Assembly: GCF_001675285.1 (NCBI RefSeq)
Contig: NZ_LSGQ01000001.1
Span: 434,001-498,000, forward strand
Length of the DNA stretch: 64,000 nucleotides
Reading direction: 5' to 3'
Origin: Elizabethkingia miricola
GTDB lineage: Bacteria; Bacteroidota; Bacteroidia; Flavobacteriales; Weeksellaceae
Shown here: in pieces, positions 56,723 to 62,457 of the stretch
Layout: every line of letters starts with the position of its first letter
Position numbering within the stretch: the stretch's first letter is position 1
Notes under the pieces: model-generated
Database searches by the model: none
What the model was told of the DNA's origin: nothing
The model's input: only the letters and a program-made list of their open reading frames with translations
Made by a program: the position numbers and the translations under genes

Positions 56723-56980
56723 TTATTCATCTAGTTCGGAATAATATTCTTCAAAATCAAATATGATTTCAAACAACTCTTTTGGATGTATTCTAAGCCC
56801 TGTGGCAATTTCAATAAAAGTACTGAGTTGACAATCAATTTTATTATTAGCTACATCACTAATTCTAGCCGCAGTAGTATTACATTTTTCTGCGATCTTT
56901 GAATATGGAGTCTGTCCTTTTATTTCTTTAATTCTTTCTGCTACCATTCTTTTGATTTCAGCTGTCTTAAATTCATTCAT
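56723..56980 (-). CDS. XRE-family HTH regulator
   Basis: 85 residues with an XRE HTH spanning about 18-60 (TPYSKIAEKCNTTAARISDV.. then DCQLSTFIEIATGLRIHPKE) and an acidic C-terminus. It is divergent from the sigma/dCas12f locus. A perfect 18-bp palindrome sits 46 bases upstream, over a plus-strand promoter, and is its likely operator. It may therefore control the RNA and the sigma-dCas12f genes to the right. Confidence 0.85.
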   Translation of the reverse strand: MNEFKTAEIKRMVAERIKEIKGQTPYSKIAEKCNTTAARISDVANNKIDCQLSTFIEIATGLRIHPKELFEIIFDFEEYYSELDE

Positions 56981-57025
56981 AATCGCACTGTTTAGTGCAA
57001 ATTGGGACTAATGAAAGAAATATTC

Positions 57026-57066
57026 ATTACCGAATTCGGTAATATAAAGTATTTTACTTATATTTG
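57026..57066 (+). promoter_or_regulatory. Promoter overlapped by an 18-bp palindromic operator
   Basis: ATTACCGAATTCGGTAAT (57026-57043) is a perfect palindrome. It covers the weak -33 (TTCG, 57035) of a plus-strand promoter whose -7 is TATATTTG (57059-57066). A repressor bound here, most likely the adjacent XRE protein, would block transcription that starts near 57072 towards the structured RNA and the sigma gene. Confidence 0.7.
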
Positions 57067-57137
57067 CTATATAAGTTACAATAGCAGTAACTTTGCGATA
57101 CTTCAACGATAATATAGAAGCTATTGCTTAGAATCTT

Positions 57138-57250
57138 GTATTAGAAAACTGCCAATTTTCAAAAGGAAACGAGATGATAAGTAAGAGGCTCATGACCTAG
57201 GCATGAGTCCACTTATCTTGTTTCCAGGTATGGCAGTACCTCTAATACAG
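57138..57250 (+). ncRNA. 113-base highly structured RNA, unknown
   Basis: Nested pairings form one long hairpin: TGTATTAGA (57138) with TCTAATACA (57242), ACTGCCA (57149) with TGGCAGT (57232), GGAAACGAGATGATAAGT (57166) with ACTTATCTTGTTTCC (57212), and apical CTCATG (57190) with CATGAG (57203). It lies about 65 bases after a good promoter and 400 before the sigma gene. The remaining stretch to 57647 has smaller hairpins: ATTGTATC/GATACAAT at about 57321-57347, and CAGTATTT/AAATACTG plus TTCTAAA/TTTAGAA at 57546-57597. It may be a leader element or an independent RNA; it does not resemble a CRISPR repeat or the downstream guide-like RNA. Confidence 0.6.
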
Positions 57251-57647
57251 ATAATGTTGGATCTCATGCCATTTTATTTTCGGTATTCTCCACATTTAAG
57301 CAAATTTTCAAAATTAATATTGTATCGCTTCGTATGACAGATACAATGGGTTGTACAACCATTGCGGGAGCAATCCTTTCACGTGAAATCCTTATCATCT
57401 TATTAACCAGTTTTTTTGCACTTAACAAGGAAAAATATAACTATAATACCTTTTCCTTCCAGAGCAAAAATGACAAACAATGCTTATAAATCTAACCTCA
57501 AATTAAAAACAAGCTTATTATTCTGGATTTACTGAATATATGGTGCAGTATTTACCTAAAAGGATCTTCTAAAATGGAAGAGCTTTAGAAAATACTGAAG
57601 ATAAAATTAAGACCCTTCTAGCAATAATCTAGCTAAATACACTGCTT

Positions 57648-58463
57648 ATGAAAAGAACAAACTCTTTGCCCCGGAAACTGACTGATCATCAACTATATGA
57701 ACTACTGAAGATAGGCAATCCGACCTCTTTAGAACATATTCATTTACGCTACAAAAGACTACTTTTCTGGCTCGCAAGACGAATGATTGAAGATGATTTT
57801 GTAGTGGAAACGCTTGTACAGGATACATTTCTTAAACTATGGTTACACCGTGATTCCATTGAAACTCCAAATCATATTCTTGGCTTTTTACGCTTTGTTT
57901 TGAAGAGAGATTGCATATCCTATTTTAATTCTCCAAAAAGTAAATTCACTCGGTTAATTAATTCCCTTGAACGCTATGAAAATTACGAGGATTATCTTGT
58001 TAGTTGCGATCCCTTGAAAGATGAAGAGTATCTTCTCAGTCAGGAATCTGATCAAAGAAATTTTGATGAAGTTCAAAAAGGTTTAGATGTAATAAGCCCC
58101 AAAAGAAAACATCTCATTAAGCTCTGTCTTGAATATGGCTTTCAATATAAACCCATTGCAGAGGCAATGGGAAGCAGTGTAACAGCCATAAGCAATGAGA
58201 TAAGCAGAGCCATAGATGATCTTCGGAAAATAATTAAAGGAAGTTCCTTTGAAAAGGCAAAGGAAAAAGCTTCTGATCATAAGGAGAAAGTAGAAGAACT
58301 CAGTAGCCAGCAGCTCGAGATTTTAAAAAAAAGGATGGAAGAAAAATCTTCTTTCAAGATTATTGCTCAGGAGCTCAAACTTTCTGAAAAGCAGGTCCAC
58401 CTGGAATTTCTACAGGCTTATAGTTACATTGAAAATCAAAAGATCTCTGTAATACCTCTTTGA
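57648..58463 (+). CDS. ECF-type RNA polymerase sigma factor with C-terminal extension, partner of dCas12f
   Basis: 271 residues. Region 2 covers about 31-96 (LLFWLARRMIEDDFVVETLV, QDTFLKLWLHRDSIETPNHI, the -10-binding and core-binding part). Region 4 covers about 146-196 (KRKHLIKLCLEYGFQYKPIA, EAMGSSVTAISNEISRAIDD). Ordinary ECF factors end there; this one adds ~75 residues with a lysine-rich linker and a second HTH-like segment (FKIIAQELKLSEKQVHLEFL). The stop (TGA at 58461-58463) is one base before the ATG of the Cas12f homologue, so the two are translationally coupled. No anti-sigma gene is adjacent. The extension may dock dCas12f; that is inference. Confidence 0.88.
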   Translation: MKRTNSLPRKLTDHQLYELLKIGNPTSLEHIHLRYKRLLFWLARRMIEDDFVVETLVQDTFLKLWLHRDSIETPNHILGFLRFVLKRDCISYFNSPKSKFTRLINSLERYENYEDYLVSCDPLKDEEYLLSQESDQRNFDEVQKGLDVISPKRKHLIKLCLEYGFQYKPIAEAMGSSVTAISNEISRAIDDLRKIIKGSSFEKAKEKASDHKEKVEELSSQQLEILKKRMEEKSSFKIIAQELKLSEKQVHLEFLQAYSYIENQKISVIPL

Positions 58464-58464
58464 C

Positions 58465-59559
58465 ATGGAAAAATCTACGATTACTCTTACCCGAAGAATT
58501 CAGTTACTTATTGATCTTCCTTCAAATGAAAAAAACGAGATATGGGAAAAACTCTACTGTTATCAGAACCGATGTTTCCGAGCTGCTAATCTAATTGCTT
58601 CTCATCTGTATGTTCAGGAAATGATTAAGGATTTCTTCTATCTGACAGAAGAAATCCAGTATAAGCTGGCTGATGTAAACAAAGACCCAATGGGAATATT
58701 TAACCGTTCGAAAACAAACACAACGGCGCGCATGGTCTTCGACCGGTTCAAAGGAGAAATTCCTACTGATATTCTGGGATGTCTGAACAATACTATTCAA
58801 GCTGTATTTTCTAAGGAAAAAGCAGACTACTGGCAGGGTTTAAAATCCTTGAAGAATTTTAAGAAAGATATTCCTATTCCACTTCCAGTTAAATGCATCA
58901 ACAAAATGAGGTATGATCCTGAAAAGAAAGCATTTTGTTTCAACATGTTTGCTATTCCTGTTAAAACCTATTTAGGGAGGGATTACACTGATAAGCGCCT
59001 GATAATGGAGCGTCTTTTAAGAGGAGAAATAAAGCTTTGCACATCCCAGATCCAGCTTAAAGATAGGAAAATATACTGGCTTGCTGCATTTGAATTTGAA
59101 AAAGACGAGCATGTTTTAAAACCTGAAATCATTGCAGAAGCTTCTCTATCTCTGGAACATCCTATCGTAGCAAAAACGGGTAATATTCGAATCAATATTG
59201 GTTCGAAAGAAGAGTTTTTATACCGTAGGCTCGCAATCCAGGCAAGTCAAAGAAGGATTCAGGATGGCATCAGCTATGCACGCTCAGGAAAAGGAGCCAA
59301 ACGCAAACAAAAGGTACTTTATAGAACAGAAAATTTGGAGAGCCGGTACGTAAGTCACAGGCTTCATGTATACAGTAAGAAGCTTATTGATTTCTGCATT
59401 CAACAACAGGCAGGTACACTTATTCTTAAAAACCAGGAAGATAAGATTGGTATTGCAAAAGAACAGGAATTTGTACTTCGTAACTGGAGTTATTATGAAT
59501 TGCAGACCAAAATACAATACAAGGCAGAAAAAGCAGGTATCGAATTAATCATTGGATAG
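58465..59559 (+). CDS. Nuclease-dead Cas12f homologue (dCas12f), sigma-associated
   Basis: 364 residues. The C-terminal third reads like Cas12f/TnpB RuvC: NIGSKEEFLYRRLAIQASQ (244-262), a KGAKRKQK basic loop (276-283), SHRLHVYSKKLIDF (297-310), TLILKNQED (318-326) and LRNWSYYELQTKIQYKAEKA (338-357). The RuvC-I DLG motif expected before residue 244 is replaced by HPIVAKTGNIRI. The RuvC-II Glu position reads Lys322, and the chain stops at IELIIG, before the RuvC-III Asp and CxxC zinc finger. So RNA-guided DNA binding may remain but cleavage should not. It is cotranscribed with the sigma factor; a guide-like RNA segment follows directly. Confidence 0.87.
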   Translation: MEKSTITLTRRIQLLIDLPSNEKNEIWEKLYCYQNRCFRAANLIASHLYVQEMIKDFFYLTEEIQYKLADVNKDPMGIFNRSKTNTTARMVFDRFKGEIPTDILGCLNNTIQAVFSKEKADYWQGLKSLKNFKKDIPIPLPVKCINKMRYDPEKKAFCFNMFAIPVKTYLGRDYTDKRLIMERLLRGEIKLCTSQIQLKDRKIYWLAAFEFEKDEHVLKPEIIAEASLSLEHPIVAKTGNIRINIGSKEEFLYRRLAIQASQRRIQDGISYARSGKGAKRKQKVLYRTENLESRYVSHRLHVYSKKLIDFCIQQQAGTLILKNQEDKIGIAKEQEFVLRNWSYYELQTKIQYKAEKAGIELIIG

Positions 59560-59569
59560 CTAAAAAAAA

Positions 59570-59660
59570 ATAACGAGGGTGCTTGTACACCCATAGGGTG
59601 AGGTCATGAACACTCACTAAATACTTTAGGAGTATATACAACGGCGTGGGCTTCTTTTTT
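59570..59660 (+). ncRNA. Candidate guide RNA of dCas12f
   Basis: Right after the dCas12f stop come three hairpins: GGGTG/CACCC (59577-59581 with 59588-59592), GTGAG/CTCAC (59598-59602 with 59613-59617) and ATACT/AGTAT (59621-59625 with 59631-59635). The scaffold ends in ATACAAC (59636-59642), like the CAAC end of Cas12f repeats and TnpB omega RNAs. Then comes GGCGTGGGCTTC (59643-59654), much more GC-rich than its surroundings, and a T6 run (59655-59660). The order scaffold-guide-T-run fits a single-guide RNA with a 12-18 nt guide. The 5' end is not known and may overlap the gene. No target match was found by eye in this window. Confidence 0.65.
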
Positions 59661-59834
59661 ATTTAAAAATTAATTGTAAATATTGCTGTATATGTCAACA
59701 GCCAAAGTTATGTAAGGACTACTTAATATACCTATAAAGGTCTTTGAGTACAAGTAAAACTAATTACTAATGTATTTACTGATATTAATATTTTTGTATT
59801 TAAAGGGGTAGATCTGTATATTAATAAATGAATA

Positions 59835-60028
59835 ATTTTTATTGTATGTTATTGTATCATTACGTAAGTACGTACTTACGTAATTACGCTAGTTATCTCA
59901 TATTCAGATGTTTATATTTTTAGACTGAGTTAAGTCGTATTTTAATCTATTTAAAGCCTCCGGCAGGACGAAGCAGCAACTTTGTTAGGAGGAACGACTT
60001 TCAAAGTTGCGAATGAGCTCCTAACTTC
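59835..60028. repeat. Right copy of long inverted repeat with 26-bp TACGTA palindrome
   Basis: 59950-60028 is the exact inverted copy of 43951-44029 (79 bases). The similarity continues outward to about 59835, where a 26-bp perfect palindrome (59859-59884, TACGTAAGTACG and its complement) matches the TACGTA-rich DNA at 44092-44140 of the left copy. The same interleaved stems (GTTAGGAG, GCAACTTT and complements) are present. Between 59660 and 59835 no gene or RNA is seen. Confidence 0.75.
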
Positions 60029-60056
60029 TTCGAGTAGTTGAAAAAATCACACATAT

Positions 60057-60443
60057 TTAAACAAGCAATAAAAATATTATTGTGACAAAATTTAAGGCAA
60101 AATTAATTTTGATAAAATACGTTTTATGTTGATCAATAGCATAGAAAGTGTAAAACGAAATCATAAACATTTTGTACGTAAGATTTATCTGAGCAAAGTC
60201 TACTGTTTTGTGCCCTTTTCCCTTAAAGAATAATACTCCAGCATCATCAAGTGAAGGAATTATTGTTTGTTGTATTAATATCGAATTGTCATCAGGTGAC
60301 AATCTGCTTAATTTTTCTTTAAATAAAAGCAAGGTTCCTGCAAATATGTTCCGCAGTGCCGAAGAAGCGCGTCGAGGATCTGTACTTTTGAAATCTTCAA
60401 GTCCAATCTGTATTGCTTCTATAGCATTGTTAAGCAAAGTCAT
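60057..60443 (-). pseudogene. Truncated HEPN-like gene at the repeat boundary
   Basis: 128 codons remain. The first ~88 (MTLLNNAIEAIQIGLEDF.., RRASSALRNIFAGTLLLFKEKLSRL in parts, GKGHKTVDFAQI) look like the start of a larger all-helical HEPN-like family found in defence islands. After about codon 88 (near 60180) the reading turns into unrelated hydrophobic sequence (FMISFYTFYAI.. NFVTIIFLLLV) up to a stop close to the right inverted repeat. The gene is therefore probably cut by an element end or deletion there. It is on the same strand as, and just after, the UvrD-like gene. Confidence 0.6.
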
Positions 60444-60543
60444 TGTGAGAGGTTTTTAGATTTACTAGAAAGTTATGAATTATTATATATAAAATTGCTG
60501 TGTTTACTACTAACTATAATAGATCTGAACAAATATTAAAATT

Positions 60544-62457
60544 TTATGATGATGAAGGTGTTAGATCAGTTTCTGTTCGTACTTCGCTACCATCAAAAAT
60601 ACTTACCTTTTTAATCTTTTCTACCGCTGTATTGACATCTGAAACAAACAATACTACAGCTAAATCTTTTAAAGAACGAGAACAGCATACATAAAATAAT
60701 CTCCTTGTCCTGGCTGGCGTACTGTCATTTCCTGCCTCTATATTTTCCTTGTCCCTATCTGAAAGCGGTACGATTCCGAGCAATTTTTCGTAAGAATAAC
60801 TATTCGAGTTACCCTCTTCATCGTCTAGGATTACAAGTACGCGCTCAAATTCAGCACCTTTAATACTGTGCTGTGTAGAATAAGGGGATTCATCATTTAT
60901 GTAAATCTGGTAGCCAAAAAATTGCTTCGCAGGCACATCAAAGAAACGAGATATTACTGCATTAGTAATTCCTGTAGCCTCATCAACCTCCGTCAATAAT
61001 TCGACTTCATTTCCAGCTAGCCTTTTAGATATCCGTTCATCCAATTCCATTAACTTGTGGTCTGTAAGATATTGAAATACTTGTTTTACAGTTGCAGTGT
61101 CTGACGACATTAGACCAACAAGACTCTCGACATGATTTTTTAACCCGGAAAGCAGTTCACTTGGCTCAATTGTTAAGTGCTTTAAATTATCTTTTTCCAA
61201 CTGAGGACAAAATATCCGTAATAACTCGATAACCTCAAAATGTTTGTTGTTCCCATGCGCTATAGCAACTGGAATGATAAATTTGATAAAGGGCTGTACA
61301 GCCCACAAAGTACCTTCTTTAAAACCTGCGCTTATGTTTTCGGTAGATCCGTCGTTAAAGGCTGCAAATAGGTCTCCAAATCTTAATCTCTTAGCAGCCA
61401 TTCTATGCTCCATGACGAGAATTTTTACATCGGCTTCTTTTTCTTCCGAAGTCCAGAGCTGATCATTATTTGTAATAGCAAGATACTGCCTTACCATTCG
61501 TATTTTCTCTTCACGATGATCATCTGATTCAAGCACAAATAATAAGCTTGACCCCGTCACAGCCTTCCATTCATCGTCTATTTTCTCTTGCCTGCCTCCA
61601 GTTTGTTGTAAATCATCACCTCCAATTCTTATCTTATTTATGATATTCAATACATCTGTTGAACATCTAAAATTTTCCGGCTTGGAAATCTGCATCCATC
61701 CGTCTTCCAACGTGATAGGACCAGCACCAGTCATGTAAATTTTTTGCATTGGATCACCAAAAAAACCGAGGCAGAATTTCTTAATATTTTTATCTACAGC
61801 TTTCATTGCACCAATGAAGTTTGGAACAGTGTCTTGACTCTCGTCAATAAAGAAATAAGGGTATTTTTCAGCTAGAACTGTTTGTAATAAGGAAGACGAA
61901 CTTATAAGTTCTGGTACCATTGCAATGATGTCATTGTGTCCTAAGATCCCTTCAAGATAGTTACTTCCTGTTTCGTAATTAAAGCCATCTACGTTTTGTA
62001 TTAATCCAGCCATTTCTTTGTACCTCTGAGTATCAGCTTGGTTCCTGTCTCTCGTTCTCTGTTGAACACGCGGCCCGAAAGCCTCAGCTGCATCTTCAAG
62101 CTCATTAATTTTAGATTGGATTTTATTAATAACCCACTTTTTAATATTTATCTGAAATGGTCTTATAAGTTCCCACAGGAAACTATGAATTGTCGATATG
62201 TGATATAAATAATCATGCCCAACGTCATCCAAAATTTCTTTTTCAGCTGTTGTTGTGTAGGTGATACATGCAATACGTTTGCCCTGTTGTCTAAGCATTT
62301 TACCTTCGTTTTCATCGATATATTTCAGTGCCTTTATTAATGAGGTAGTTTTTCCCGAGCCGGCTCCCGCTACTACAACGAAGCTTGTTTTATCCTTGAG
62401 ACACTTTTGTAACTCGATGTCGGCAGCGGTATTCGGTTTATTTATTCTCCTGCTCAT
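60544..62457 (-). CDS. UvrD-like helicase of an OLD/UvrD (Gabija-like) pair
   Basis: 637 residues. SF1A helicase motifs: Walker A GAGSGKTTS (31-39), TYTTTAEKEI (Ia), YFFIDESQDTVP (II, about 215-226), FGDPMQKIY (III), HSIKGAEFERVLVI (V) and RRLFYVCCSRS (VI). It follows an OLD-family nuclease with a 20-base overlap. This tandem is the class 2 OLD arrangement used by the Gabija anti-phage system (GajA nuclease/ATPase, GajB helicase). At 637 residues it is longer than typical GajB, so a relative of Gabija rather than the canonical system is possible. Confidence 0.8.
   Translation of the reverse strand: MSRRINKPNTAADIELQKCLKDKTSFVVVAGAGSGKTTSLIKALKYIDENEGKMLRQQGKRIACITYTTTAEKEILDDVGHDYLYHISTIHSFLWELIRPFQINIKKWVINKIQSKINELEDAAEAFGPRVQQRTRDRNQADTQRYKEMAGLIQNVDGFNYETGSNYLEGILGHNDIIAMVPELISSSSLLQTVLAEKYPYFFIDESQDTVPNFIGAMKAVDKNIKKFCLGFFGDPMQKIYMTGAGPITLEDGWMQISKPENFRCSTDVLNIINKIRIGGDDLQQTGGRQEKIDDEWKAVTGSSLLFVLESDDHREEKIRMVRQYLAITNNDQLWTSEEKEADVKILVMEHRMAAKRLRFGDLFAAFNDGSTENISAGFKEGTLWAVQPFIKFIIPVAIAHGNNKHFEVIELLRIFCPQLEKDNLKHLTIEPSELLSGLKNHVESLVGLMSSDTATVKQVFQYLTDHKLMELDERISKRLAGNEVELLTEVDEATGITNAVISRFFDVPAKQFFGYQIYINDESPYSTQHSIKGAEFERVLVILDDEEGNSNSYSYEKLLGIVPLSDRDKENIEAGNDSTPARTRRLFYVCCSRSLKDLAVVLFVSDVNTAVEKIKKVSIFDGSEVRTETDLTPSSS

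Noticed and set aside
57138-57250. Second retron ncRNA
   Set aside because: The stems form one nested hairpin without a distant a1/a2 pair, and no reverse transcriptase lies downstream.
58465-59559. Ordinary IS200/IS605 TnpB
   Set aside because: No TnpA gene or IS605 end hairpins, no C-terminal zinc finger, catalytic residues replaced, and sequence segments (NIGSKEEFL, LRNWSYYELQ) closer to Cas12f; tight coupling to a sigma gene is not a feature of IS605.
59560-59700. CRISPR array
   Set aside because: Only one scaffold-like segment is present; there are no repeated units with spacers, and no adaptation genes nearby.
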